From: Gnetum montanum | Taxonomy: Eukaryota > Streptophyta > Gnetopsida > Gnetales > Gnetaceae | NCBI GenBank assembly: GCA_015680685.1 | Contig: MNCI01022155.1 | Coordinates: 334,902 to 398,901 of the forward strand | DNA: 64,000 nucleotides | Direction: 5' to 3' | Shown: piece after piece, positions 1-10,940 of the stretch | Numbering within the stretch: position 1 is the first letter of the stretch | How the letters are laid out: every line of letters starts with the position of its first letter | The notes under the pieces: generated by a model | What the model was told of the DNA's origin: nothing | What the model saw: the letters and a program-made list of their open reading frames with translations, nothing else | Database searches by the model: none | Made by a program: the position numbers and the translations under genes

Positions 1-780
1 TCAAGAAGAAAACATCCAAGCACCCAAGAGAATGGCCAACACAAAAGCATCAAGTTCTCTTGAAGTCACACCCTTTTCAAACCTTGAGTCCTTCCTTAGT
101 TTGAGAAATACCCAGTCACTGGTTCGTTAAAGTTCTTATTAGAAAGGGACTATACATTTCCAAGCCAAGAGAGACCATAGACTTTGTGGATGGATGGATG
201 AAGTGGACTCATTGCCTACCATATCAAAAGAACATACCTTAGTATCAACATCGTAACTTAAAGGTAAAAACCAAACATTAGCAATCAATATGAAAACAGT
301 TCATACCATCATAAAGAACACTTATTGGGTGACAAACTTACAGGGTGGATAACACACGCACATACACACAAAAAATGGGAAAGTATAAAAATGTTGTAAA
401 ACAAAAACAAGAAAAGTTAAAGAAATTTGTAAAACAAAAACGTGCGAAACAAAAACGTGGAAGACAAAAATGTGTAAAAAAAACATAAAAGAACTGAGGG
501 CCTCCAATGATCAGCATAGGTGGCCATCTCCCCCATGACTAAATTGCAAGGGAGAGACCTGAAATAGACAGCGAGGTTGTCCACTAGTGGAGGTGTAATT
601 TGTACTGGCAGTTTTTGGTTCTCGGAAAGGTTTTGTTTGTTGTACATTAACCAATAACCTTTTTTCTGGGTTGTCAGACTTGTATATCAACATGGCTCAA
701 GAAGGGAAGGTTGTATGAATAATATAGGGTCCTTCCGACAATGTTTGAAATTTTGTACATTGTGGTACATGAGTGGGATT
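1..780 (-). other. H: region downstream of integrase
   Basis: On the minus strand 780-300 continues the integrase C-terminal tail (a CLFQVSPLQF-like stretch and a GDGHLC motif) and then becomes T-rich. The same order is seen in relic C at about 54060-54420. Positions 1-200 match C near 54700-54820 at the nucleotide level. No gene of its own is visible. The open frames seen here come from low-complexity T-rich sequence. Confidence 0.6.
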
Positions 781-1980
781 CTAGTAAAGAACCTTGTCTC
801 CTGGTTGGTACCTAAACCTTCGAATTCTTAAGTCATGACGTTGTTTACTATGTGTCTTGTGCAACTCATTTAACGATAGTGCAACCAATCTATTCTCGTC
901 TAGCACGTTTAGAGTTGCCAACCGTTTTTTTTTTTGTGCTAGGTCGAGGTCTAGGTGAAGGTCACAAGCCATGGATAGTGTACGGAGCTCATTCTGTATA
1001 GGGAGCTTTGGTAGTTTCCCGTACACTAACTCATAGGGAGAATAACCTGTAGGGAGTTTCCAAGTGGAGCGGTACGCCCAAAGAGCGTTGTTTAGTTTCG
1101 TGCTCTAGTCTCACCTAAATTTGCTAATCGTTCTCGTTAATATTCTTGTAATCTCCCGGTTAGTAACCTCAGCTTGGCCATTATATTAGGGGTGGTAATG
1201 TGTGGTCAATTTATGCTTATCCCCTAAGCATTGCATCAATTTGTGAAAGATTGCACCTGTAAAATATGTTTCATTATCAAAGATGAGTGCACACGGCACA
1301 CCAAACCTATTTATGATTTGTTGTTGTACAAATTGTGCAGTCGTAGATGATGTGCAGTCTATTACTGCGGTTGCTTTAGCCCATTTGGGTAAATCATCAA
1401 CAGCAACAATGATATATGCCTTTTCGTTGGATATCGGTCTAATAGACCCCATAAAATCTATTCCCCAGATATCGAAGGGCTCCAAAGGTTGAATCCATTG
1501 TTGCGAACCCTCCATTCTAGTAGTCATTCCACCATCACGTTGGTAGCATTCACAGGATTGGGCAAAATGATGGGTTTCCTAAAATAGTGTTGGCTAATAA
1601 TATCCTGCAAGTAGGACCTTAGTAGTCATTCATCTCCTAGCATAGTGACCCCCACAGGGGCCCTCATGAGCATCCTGGAGAACTTTTAATTGATCGTTAT
1701 CGGGCACACACCATCGAACCAAGCCATCAGGATAGACTTTATAGAGTTGTCCCTTGATTTCCATGAAGTACTTGGCTTTCTGAAGAAATTTTTGTTTCTT
1801 CCTAAAGTCCAACCCTTGTGGTGTTTGTTGGGAAATGAGATAAGTAAGAATGCTACTATACCAAATTATTTTTGTGGGTTGATTATTTATTACACCGACA
1901 AAGAGGGTTTCATCAGGAAAATGATCAGATACAGCATATTCATCCTCTTTGTTGTCCCAACAGAACCGAGATAAGTGATC
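781..1980 (-). pseudogene. H: integrase (zinc-binding, catalytic core and C-terminal parts)
   Basis: Integrase of an Athila-type pol, which would insert the element cDNA. Around 1700-1560 lies a degraded H2C2 zinc-binding part (CGGHYARR, then CxxC). The core at 1527-1130 has FDIWGIDFMG (first Asp), LIFDNETYF (second Asp) and NGQAEVTN (Glu), so all three catalytic residues are still readable. A TAG stop interrupts the frame just before NGQAEVTN. The C-terminal part at 1026-781 contains the family stretch LNVLDENRLVALSLNE and QPGDKVLY. Stops and frame changes make it a pseudogene. The order after RNase H and the match to C at 53100-54200 support the call. Confidence 0.85.
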
Positions 1981-2375
1981 TGTGACTACATTCTCAGTGC
2001 CTTTGCGATCTACTATTGTTAAATTGAACTCTTGAAGAATTACCAACCAACGTATGATACATGGGCTAACCGTTGGCTTGTTCATAAGGAACCTAATTGC
2101 ACTATGATCCATATGGATGTATACTTTGTAGCCCAATACATAGTGCCTAAATTTGTCTAGTGCAAAGACTAAAACCATTAATTCCTTTTCCGTAGTCGTG
2201 TAGTTGAGTTGTGCACTGGTGATACTCTTACTAGCACAGTAGATGTACTAAGGTCATTTTTTTTTCATCTAATTGTGTCAGTACGACTCCTAGGGCATAA
2301 TTAGATGCGTCGATCATGATATGGAATGGCCTAGACCAATTAGGGTCTTGTAGAATGGGAGTGTCCACAAGCCTC
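1980..2375 (-). pseudogene. H: RNase H domain
   Basis: Ribonuclease H part of pol, which degrades the RNA strand during reverse transcription. It begins near 2330 with IMIDASNYALG (first catalytic Asp). It continues through a short disrupted stretch into ELMVLVFALDKFRHYVLGYK, then MDHSAIRFLM (Asp) and ends with VTDHLSRF (Asp). The open part 2178-1980 has no stop, but the N-terminal third is broken by stops around 2230-2270. It is ordered between RT and integrase as expected for Ty3/gypsy pol. Confidence 0.82.
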
Positions 2376-3292
2376 TATTTGAGAGTTTGGAATGATCGTT
2401 CACATTCCCTAGTCCATTCGAATGGTGCATCTTTTTTCGTTAATTCCACCAATGGCTTGGCAATTTTGGAGAAGTTCTCGATAAATCTCCTGTAGTAGCC
2501 AGTGTGTCCAATGAATGATCGAATCTCCTGGACAGTTTCTGGTTGTCGGGTAATTCCTTGGATGAATTTAATTTTTTTCGGATCCACGTCTATTCCTGAT
2601 TGTGAAATTTTATGCCCCAGTACTATGCCCTCTTGAGCCATCAAATGGCTTTTCTGCCAGTTGAGCTTTAGGTTGGTTTCAACACATCATTTTAATACTT
2701 GCTCTAACCGGTCAAGAGCTTGATCAAAGCTCATCCCATAAGTGGAGAAGTTGTCCATAAAGACTTCTACTCCATTACCTATTTGCTATTGAAATATGCT
2801 TAGAACTAATCGTTGGAATGTGGCAGGGGCATTGCACAAGCCAAAAGACATTTGTTTGTATGCAAACATTCCCCAAGGACTGGTGAACGTTGTTTTGGCT
2901 TGGTCTTCTNATTTGCCTCCTTTCTTTGGTATGATTATAAGAGGACTAACCCATTCACTATCAGCAATGGGGTAAATGAACCCAGCCTTGAGAAGTTGCT
3001 CTATCTCCTCTTTTACTATTTGTTTTAACTTCGGATTCAATCGCCTCTGCGGTTGTTTGTGAAGCTTCATGGAGGGGTCCGTGTAAATCCTATGCTGGCA
3101 TATCCTAGGATCTATTCCAATTAGTTTAGGGTATGACTAGGCAAAGGCTATTGACCACTTAGTTATCACCTTCAGAAAACTCTCTTTTTGTTTGGGGGCA
3201 AGCTTTGCGTTGATGATTACCGATTTTCCATTTTTAAGGGTCATGTATTCCAAACCGGTGGGCAACGGTTTTAAATCTAGGGGCTCTTATTT
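2375..3292 (-). pseudogene. H: reverse transcriptase, with assembly gap at 2910
   Basis: Reverse transcriptase of the Athila element. From the A junction (3292) it reads EPLDLK-type linker, then SEWVSPLIIIPKKGG, then after N at 2910 directly QAKTTFTSPWG and SFGLCNAPATFQR. Relic C carries about 45 more residues at this point, including the PLPFVDQ and FLDGYSGYNQ motifs, so the N hides a real or assembly-made deletion. The active site reads FMDNFSTYG, where C has FMDDFSAYG: the second catalytic Asp has become Asn. The palm and thumb continue as GHKISQSGIDVDPKK and FIGHTGYYRRFIENFS. It is clearly inactive. Confidence 0.88.
3288..3292. repeat. Left target-site duplication of element A (TATTT)
   Basis: Five bases directly before the TG of the 5' LTR. 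The partner at 20915-20919 is TGTTT, one transition away. Both lie within the protease-RT linker frame of H. Confidence 0.8.
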
Positions 3293-4543
3293 TGAAACAC
3301 CACAAAATTCAGAGCTCAGTATTTGTCAGACACCAAGAAGGACCTTGGGACCCACGAACAACATCGGCTGCATGAAATGTGACATACGGCAACCTTGGGG
3401 ATCGCAACGTTTAATTTTCACTAAGTGTGCAGTACCAGCGTATACGCCCGGCCTATACGCCTAGCAGTACCAGCGTATACGCCCTGCATGCATGCCTGAC
3501 ACTCCCAGCGTATACACCCAGCGTGGACATTCGGCCCACACGTCCAGCGTACACGCCTCGCCTGTACGCTCGATGCCACAGATGCACACGCCCGACGATG
3601 AAGTCTCAATGACAACATGAAGATAACACCAAAGAGCAGGGATTGAAGCAAGTGGACATCCTTCAGCGTATACGCCTAGCATCCTCCAGCGTATACACCC
3701 TGCATTCGCAGTGTATACGCCCTGCATCCGCCAGTGTATACGCCTGGCGTATACGCCCAGCGCAGCATCTCCACCCAAATATACGCCCGCCTCATTCAGC
3801 GTATACGCCGTCTCACACAGCGTATACACCTAGCGTATACGCCCGACAAATGTAATATATTGTATTTTTGTAAAGTGTGTGCACCCGGTCAACGCACCAT
3901 GTGTCTCCTAACCCGAGCCTAGCGTAACAACCTGTATATAAACCCCGATTTCCCACTTCACACAGGTCGGTTGGCAAAATCCCAGAGCACACCAGAGAAC
4001 ATTTACGCTGCGCACAAGAGCTGAAACCCTCTTACGCTGGAGAGCCCTGTACGCTGTACACACAGTCTCTACGCTCCGCCTGTCTTGCGAACCAGCCGAG
4101 TCATTCCTGCATACATCGAGGCTTTTCGTCCGCCTTGTGTCCCTCACGACTGCGTTAGACCGGTGCACTGTACTTTGACTCTGTAATACCATTGTTTACA
4201 TCTGCAGCATAAGATTGTTTACATTTTACAGTTTTACGTCAACTTGGCCCACGCATTCTGTTCATGCCTGTTTATGCTCACGCTCTGTTCGCATTTGTTT
4301 TACGCCGTTTACGCTTTGTTTTACGCCATTTACGCATTTGTTTTACGCCGTTTACGCTTTGTTTAGTGCTTTGCGTACGCGCGGGGAAATCCTTGTCTGA
4401 TCCGCGTGCGGACCACCCAAGGTACTCTACCTTTGTGCATTCTAGCTCGCCCTTAGGTGAAGGCAAGGTCTTCTATTCTCGTCCTACGATCCCACGGTCT
4501 CTGTTTTCCTTCCAGCCGGAGATCAACGATTTCAGGCGGTACA
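3293..4543 (+). repeat. Element A 5' LTR
   Basis: 1251 bp, TG...CA bounded, matched base by base with the copy at 19700-20914. U3 (about 3430-3850) is packed with the 10-bp palindrome GCGTATACGC and one-base variants. A TATA box follows at 3935. R/U5 is rich in TTACGCTG-type words. Indels between the two LTR copies fall mostly in the palindrome array. U3 drives transcription of the genomic RNA. Confidence 0.93.
3935..3942 (+). promoter_or_regulatory. TATA box of element A 5' LTR
   Basis: TATATAAA followed by ACCCC. The 3' LTR has the same box at 20311-20320. Transcription would start about 30 bases downstream, at the U3/R border near 3970. Confidence 0.75.
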
Positions 4544-4548
4544 GAAAT

Positions 4549-4566
4549 TGACGCTAGAAGGAGGGC
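4549..4566 (+). other. Element A primer-binding site
   Basis: TGACGCTAGAAGGAGGGC starts five bases after the LTR end. B has TGGTGCTAGAAGGAGGGC and E has TGGTGCTAGGAGAAGGGC at the same place, so the original is TGGYGCTAGAAGGAGGGC, complementary to a tRNA 3' end with CCA. I cannot name the tRNA. A has lost one G of the TGG. Confidence 0.78.
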
Positions 4567-5234
4567 CTCCTAAAACCCTTACCTGCAAATCCCCAACGTT
4601 TACGCTGTCAAGCGTTTATGCCGCCAACTACAAACCGCTGCCTGCTAAAACCCTTCAGCGTCTATGCGGCCCGGTCCAAAAACCCAGCGTGCAACTGTTT
4701 AGCGTTGACGTTGTACATTGTTTACGCCCTCAAAACTCTGCTCAGAAACTCCTACGCTGCTTTCTTTTACGCTAGCTCCTATTTGACGCTACAACCTGTT
4801 TTACGCTCTCCTATTATATGCCAGCTCCTGTTTTACGCTCAACTGCTTTACGCTGACCTGTTTTATGCTCAACTGCTTTATGCTGACCTGTTTTACGCTC
4901 AACTGCTTTACGCTGTGACCTGTTTTACGCCCAACTACTTTACGCTGACCTGTTTTACGCCAGCTTCTGTTTTACGCTGTGACACGCTCTTTGTATTACG
5001 CTGCCCTATTTTACGCCGTGATCCTTCTTAGGCTGTATACGCTCCCCAGCATCTACGCTGACCATATACGCTGTATATGCTGTATACGCTGTCACCATAC
5101 ACTGTCAATTAAAGCGTATACGCTGCATGCTACATAACACATTAACTTCGTATCTTCAGACCGATTTATATCCGTGACACAACATCATAAACCCCACAAA
5201 CAACAATGCTGTCACTACTCAAACCACCGCCACC
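4567..5234 (+). repeat. Element A leader with TTACGCT tandem repeats
   Basis: Untranslated leader between PBS and gag. At about 4830-4985 a roughly 30-bp unit built from TTTTACGCTCAACTGC and TTTACGCTGACCTG is repeated about four times. Further TACGCTG words run from 4590 to 5130. No ORF of retroelement type is present. Frames open through it only because the repeat lacks stops. Confidence 0.75.
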
Positions 5235-7594
5235 ATGGACATCACAGCCATCCAACAGCCTGTCACACAGCACCCGGGGGTGCAACCTACAGCGGGGCCC
5301 CACCGGTCACTAAGGTTACAGGGGAGAGATCCAGCGTCCAACATCATCACCCAGGACCAGTATAATTTCATATGTATTAAAATACAAGCTGGCCTGGCTG
5401 TTGACCGAGCTGAAACGGAAGTAAAGAGGCAGTTTGAACTCTTTTACAAGGGAGGACACGAGTTCACCCCTTCCCCATATGATGTAATCCTAGTTTCGGA
5501 GCAGTATTCAAAGCTCGTCACACAACTCCTCCTGCAAAGGAGCTACACGTTGGATCGGTATGCGTTAGAACCCCAACCGGAAGAGGAGGATAACTTCGCT
5601 GCTTAATCCGAGCACGAGGACTCCTACCACACTCTTAGCCTGCAAGCCCAGGCTAACCCATTTTTCATCCAGACACAGGGGAAACCCTACCCCTTCAGCA
5701 TCTTGGGTTCACCCAGGCTCAAGCACCACCACCTGAAACAGCAGCGCTAGTGCATATTCCTCTCCCTAGCGATTCCCAACCTAACACTTTTCCTCTCACA
5801 ATCATCCCTACTGCAGCTGCAGGTTTGTCCTTGCAAGCACCGCCCCCTCACGCTGGCATGGTGGTGACGCTCCCATCCCAAGTGATAGGGATGCCACATG
5901 TAATACCAGCATCCACATCTGCTCATTACATCCCGCATATTCTAGCGCGTGCAGGCCCCTCGATGGCCATAACCCAACAAGAAGCCCCTTCGCATAACGT
6001 GATTGGGCAATGGCCACCGATGGATGCCCCATCACACCAACCCTCTCAAACCCACGTGCCACACCATACCATTCCACCAGTCCATATTCCCCAGGTACAG
6101 CCCCAACCGCAGCAATAGCAACATTTCCCATACAACGTGCCATCCTTAGTGCAGCCCACCGTAACCTTTCCACAAGCACAACAACCACCCACGCAGCTTT
6201 CGGCCTTTCAGCCCACCATACAACAATCTAACTTGTATAATATACCACAGCCTCAAGTTGCTGCATCACCAAGCACCCAAGACTGGGCGAATGCCAAGAA
6301 ATTAATGCAAGAACTTATTGACGAGGTAAAGCGCCTCAAAACGACCGCTGACGGGGAGTTGAAAGGAGTAGATTTCTACAACGACGACCCCATCAGCTCC
6401 TCTATCCTACCTTTGACCTTGCCCAAAGGCGTCTCCTTACCGACGTTGACTAAATATAACGGGGAGACGAACCCCAACGCCCATTTGATAACATTTAGAC
6501 TAGAATGCACGTTGCTCCAGGCATGGCCTCATGCTATTCTACGAGTGTTCCCCATGTCCCTCGCGGGAAGGGCACTCGACTGGTACCGGGCCTTGCCCAG
6601 GAACTCTATCTTCTCCTTGGAGGATCTTTTACGCTAGTTTGTGACCCAGTTCAAGTACAACTTGAAACCCGAGGCCACGTTGGACAGCCTCATATAGGTC
6701 AAGCAAGCACCGCTTGAACCTATACAGAAGTTTATTCAGATATGGAGTGCGGCTCTCAACGAGCTACACGAACCAATCTCCCAAACTTATCTACTTACAA
6801 TTCTGAAGGGGGTTGTCAACGATTTCTTCAAGTCCAAATTATATTACCTTAACACGCGTGATCTTTACCATGCATTTGCGCAGATCAAGAACATAGAGGA
6901 AGCGGCTCAAAATAGCCATGACCCGGCATACTTGGCCTTCAAAAATCAACATACTAAAAAGGATAAAGAGAAGGCCAAGACAACTATAGCAGTAATAGCA
7001 GAAGCCCAACAAACGAACATCACCCACCAACAAAAATCACCCGCAACCCCTACTAACTACTATAAACCCACTCCCACAACAGCCCCGGAGTCATCGTCAT
7101 CCCAGAACCCAACAAACCGTACACGCAATTTCGAGAGGAAAGAACCCTCTCAATACACGCCTCTGCCGATGAAACCATCCCAGCTCTTTGATCAGCTCTT
7201 GAAAGCTAGGCTGATGAAACATAAGCAGTTATCCCCGGCAGCCATCCAAATACATGACCGATTCTGCCAACTCATACACAACCCAAGCTTAGCAACGCCA
7301 GATGAGCCGCCCGTACCCAAAGGCTTTAGGATGAATCGTTTTTGCGATTACCACCAACGCAACGGGCACGGAACGGATTACTTCTTCACCCTAAAGCAGG
7401 ATATCCAGCGGATGATCGATGACGACGAAATCATTTTTGATGAGGCTAACCCAGTCCAACTGCAGAATCAGCCTATGGGGGTGTATAAGGATCCCCTGAA
7501 CACCAAAGAGGCCCCGTACGTGATTAGAACGATCTACTTTGATGACGATTCCGAGGCACATAACATTAACACCATCTACCCCCAACATAAATAG
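5235..7594 (+). pseudogene. gag: Element A gag polyprotein, first part (capsid and zinc knuckle)
   Basis: Structural protein that packages the RNA. It starts at ATG 5235 (context CCACCATGG). The N-terminal part has QDQYNFICIKIQAG, conserved in B and E. A frameshift between about 5600 and 5750 moves the frame, which then stays constant to 7594 apart from stops near 6118, 6636 and 6695. A Pro/Gln-rich stretch is followed by DDPISSS, the capsid-type region PMSLAGRALDWYRALPR (about 6553-6603) and a CCHC-like knuckle CDYHQRNGHGTDYF whose last Cys is Phe. The three later stops and the shift make it a pseudogene, although it is the best preserved gag here. Confidence 0.88.
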
Positions 7595-9331
7595 CAAACA
7601 CCTAATAGGCCATTCGTAGTGTAGGTTCCTCCCGCTGTGTTCGCCCTCACATCTCAACCACCACGTGCCCCACAGCAGCCCTATGTCATCCGTTTACCTT
7701 CAGCCGTACCTACATCCTCAAAGCCACTAACCCCTCACACTCGACCTGCTCCTTTCATAGTCCGAGTACCACCAGCCGTCGCAACAACGGAGGCCCAACC
7801 TTCACTAAAATCGACTTCGTACATCGTTAGGACACTTGAAAGTCCTAACAATTGTCAAACCTCCACCACACAGGTGCAGGGCAAACCTCACCCCTACGTC
7901 ATTAGGATCCCCGACCAGCCTTCAGCTCAAACACCTCCCACTAACCAATCGCAATCCCGCCCGCCTCCATATGTGGTGCGCATCCCAAGGTAATCTGAGG
8001 CTCCGAGACCGGCTCCACCTCCATGCCACATGCGAGAACATCTAGCTGATAGGCTTACGCGTGAACGCTTGGAGAAAGAGCGCCAACGGTTGGCCCCGGG
8101 GCCACCCAAATCCACTCCACTTAATTCCATATCCATGTCGCCAACCAACAATCAACCAAACTCAGGAAATTAGGGTGAACCGTCAAAACAATATGAACCA
8201 TCTAAAACTACAGCACAGAGCAAGAATGATAGGCCACCAAAACACGAAATAAAGCTGTTGGGCCCAATGGACCCAGTCATTGCTGACAAGAGCATTCCTA
8301 ATAGCAGGGATTTCACAACGGCCTTGACGCAAGTCACCCAAGTGCTGAAGCAAAAGAACACTTCTTTAAGCTTGTATGACTTGGTTTTAACATCCCAAAC
8401 TCATCGGGAAGCTCTTGTACGCATGCTAATGTCCATACCAGTCAACGAGGATTTGCCTCCGAGCGAACCTGTCATTCATGCTGTCATGTACTCATCTCAC
8501 GAGATCATTCCAAAACCCTTGAGCTTCCAGGATGACAACATCAAAGTGGACAAGAACACAGGGGAAATAACAACAGTCCCCATGTTCATAACAATACATA
8601 TAAACCAATTCAAAATACATAGAGTCCACGTAGATGATGGGGCGGCCACAAACGTCGTACCATATCCCATCATTGAACAACTGGGGCTTACCGACTTAAT
8701 TAAACCAACCACAACAACATGTTTAAGGTCATTCAGCAGGTCACATGTACTGGTCAAAGGCATGATAACCTTAGATTTCATAGCGGGAGACCAGTTCCCC
8801 ACATCCGCTGACTTCCTAGTTGTCGATGAGATGCCAGGGTTCAACCTAATATTAGGAAGACCCTGGTTGGCCCAACTGAGAGCTGTTTCATCCCCTATAC
8901 ATCAGGAGATTCACCTACCCTATGAGGGAGGTGAAATCATCATACATGGGGAAGTGGCCACTCCCATCATTTCGTCACACATAGACATGGACCAAGGCTC
9001 CGAGATTGAACTCGACAAGCCTAGCCAAAATGACACAAACAAATCACAACTGGTAGGCGTTAAACCTTCGAACACAGGACAACAGTCTTCTAAAACTGAA
9101 ACACCTGCATCCAATGCTCTACACACATCGCCTCATGAAGAAACCAACACAGAAACAACGACGGACATCGAAGCACCTGAAAATACTGTTACCAAAAAAA
9201 TTCTAATGGATGTCTCCTAGAATGAATTGCCATTCAACGTGATCAACGAAGGAGACGCAGAATACAAAATCGTACCGGCTAATACACCCCCTGACATAAA
9301 AATAAAGAAAATCAAGAAACAATTAAAATAA
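7595..9331 (+). pseudogene. Element A gag-protease linker and retropepsin
   Basis: Continues in the gag frame. 7637-7993 is a proline-rich linker with five spaced copies of a PYVIRIP-like heptapeptide. 8258-9220 is open and holds the aspartic protease that cuts the polyprotein: VHVDDGAATNVVP carries the active-site Asp-Gly (DDGA form) and LILGRPWL follows about 80 residues later. After a TAG at 9218 the frame runs on to a TAA at 9329-9331 and ends with IKKIKKQLK. B ends with TIKKQLRS at the same place. Thus gag-protease is a separate ORF and pol must be expressed another way. Stops lie near 7594, 7629, 7993 and 9218. Confidence 0.87.
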
Positions 9332-9336
9332 AATAC

Positions 9337-9640
9337 CCTTCGTCCGAAACGACGTTAAACTACATACAGTCCGAAATCACATTAAACTATAATAGAGCCA
9401 AGAACATTACTAAACAACACCCTTCGTCCGGAACGACATTAAACTATCACGTCCGCAATGACATAAAACTAGCCACGATTAGAAATGGTCAGTCCACCAA
9501 GAAACTTATCTTCTTTATCCAAAATATTGCTCGTTTACAATGGGGCCCAAAATGGCCTTAAACTACGCATAGTGGCCCGAAATGGCTTTAAACTAGTGCA
9601 AATCAGGCCCGAAATGGCCTTAAACTAGCACATACCCTGT
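9337..9640 (+). repeat. Stem-loop repeat array A1 (after protease)
   Basis: Seven units of about 22 bases at irregular spacing. Each has a small inverted repeat and a tail TTAAACTA(G/C). Examples: GTCCGAAACGAC, GTCCGCAATGAC and GGCCCGAAATGGCC, each followed by TTAAACTA or a one-base variant. Loops are about six bases. The stem changes from GTC/GAC to GGCC/GGCC while pairing is kept. It lies between the end of protease and the 3' end of the antisense gene. Equivalent arrays are at 14650-14740 and 18310-18660, and in B at 34225-34545, 29170-29425 and 25010-25620. Confidence 0.75.
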
Positions 9641-9887
9641 CTTCCTTTTTACGTACCGTTTATCATTATTTCAGTGCATTACATTTAAACAGAAAAGCAA
9701 ATCCAAAAATATCTTAACATCATGTCGTGTGTGCAACCAAATTGAAAATCAACAAAAAATTTCTTACATACAACATTGTTCAATTACAAGTTTCAACTGT
9801 TTTCATCCGTTTCAGAATTTCCAAATCACATTTTCTGTATAAATCTAACTCAAACAACAAAACAACAAAAACTCAAAAATCAAAACA
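9641..9887. other. Element A spacer: probable 3' UTR of the antisense gene
   Basis: AT-rich noncoding sequence directly downstream of the antisense stop codon (9888). No ORF and no clear poly(A) signal stands out among the A-rich words. Confidence 0.4.
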
Positions 9888-9989
9888 CTAAACATCCGAG
9901 GCGGGAGGGTCATCCTCTCTAGATCCACCAGCGTCAGGGGTCCTTGCTCCACTGGGGCCCGCCTCTTGAGCATCATCACCACCTTCATC
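9888..9989 (-). CDS. Antisense gene of A, exon 8: acidic C-terminus
   Basis: 33 codons from acceptor TTTTTTCTCAG to TAG at 9890-9888. It reads DEGGDDAQEAGPSG and then SREDDPPASDV, strongly acidic and probably disordered. Exon 8 of B (33856-34074) is also acidic but is expanded by PHEED-type repeats. The junction with exon 7 is phase 0 in both. Confidence 0.65.
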   Translation of the reverse strand, partial: DEGGDDAQEAGPSGARTPDAGGSREDDPPASDV

Positions 9990-10079
9990 CTGAGAAAAAA
10001 CAACCAACATAAGAATAAGCGAATGCCAAAATGTTAAACGTTATCCAATGAATTAACTCCATAAGAACAAAATGCTTAC

Positions 10080-10864
10080 CATAGGAGATCCCCCTAAGCC
10101 GAACTCCAACCAACGAAGGATTTCTTCCTCAGAAACACTGGCCCAGTCCGTCCCATCAAGGCCTAAGTCAATGTCTACCAAAGTCTTCCCTTTGTCGACA
10201 GCTGACCAAGTGAGACGTTTCAATGGAAATTCTCCAACCGACACTTCCCTAGATGCAGTTTTGATCACCCTTGTAGGCGACTCCATTTCCACAGTTGTAT
10301 TCTGTGCAAAACTATCGAAGGCCGAACGCAAGCCTAAACCCTCCACAAACATTTCTAGTTGGCGCTTTTCGATGGACACCTCTTTTAGCGACTTCTTGTA
10401 GTAATGTTTGTGATTCTTCTCATCCTGACCCCACTTATGAACCTTAGAAGCAAACACCTTCCAATCTTGACACTTAAGGTTCAGGAGATCAATTTGAGCT
10501 TTGCGTTTTGCCATTCTCTGAGTCAGTGATGCATGACGATTCAAAAAGTTCCAATACCTGGTGTATGTAACCTCCGATGTTCACCAAGAGCGATCTCCAC
10601 TTAGTTCAGCAGCGGCAAACTCATATCGAGCCTTTAAATCATCACATTCCTCTGACAATTCAGAGACTTCCTTTTCTTTTGCCTGTATTTGCAGCCACAA
10701 CTGCTCAATGGAACGCCTGCAAGTCCATAATGACTTAGCATGGTGCGCAAGGCTTTCTGCAACTCCCTCATAAATACGCCTTGGCACCTGCTTGACTTCA
10801 GGGGAGAGTGTGGTTAGGCTTTTCATGCTAACGCTTTCTGAGGGATCCCATCTCAGTTTAGCAC
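10080..10864 (-). pseudogene. Antisense gene of A, exon 7: coiled coil and EEEI motif
   Basis: About 261 codons with one TGA near 10581. It opens with KLRWDPSES (B: HLRWDPKEP). A heptad-like coiled coil follows: SIEQLWLQIQAKEKEVSEL, SEECDDLKARYEF, then KRKAQIDLLNLK. Near the C-terminus DWASVSEEEILRWLEFGL equals VWSELTEDEIMQCLWVGL in B, the most conserved short motif of the pair. It probably mediates self-association or partner binding (inference). Confidence 0.7.
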
Positions 10865-10940
10865 CTACCCATGTGAAAAATACAAATGTCAAAATTATAC
10901 AAGCAAGATGTGAAGCTCCAAAGCTTTAAGTGATTCATAC

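Noticed and set aside
3421-3850. Regular repeats that could be taken for a CRISPR-like array, and open frames on both strands with SVYAQRIRPA-type translations
   Set aside because: The units are palindromes at irregular spacing inside an LTR with no spacers of constant size; the peptides are translations of the GCGTATACGC repeat. The 3' LTR shows the same frames.
8492-9126. Minus-strand open frames opposite protease of A
   Set aside because: Shadows of the conserved protease frame; no motifs and no counterpart in B.
9888-9990. Poly(A) signal for the antisense gene of A
   Set aside because: Several A-rich words lie downstream of the stop, but none is a convincing signal in this AT-rich context.
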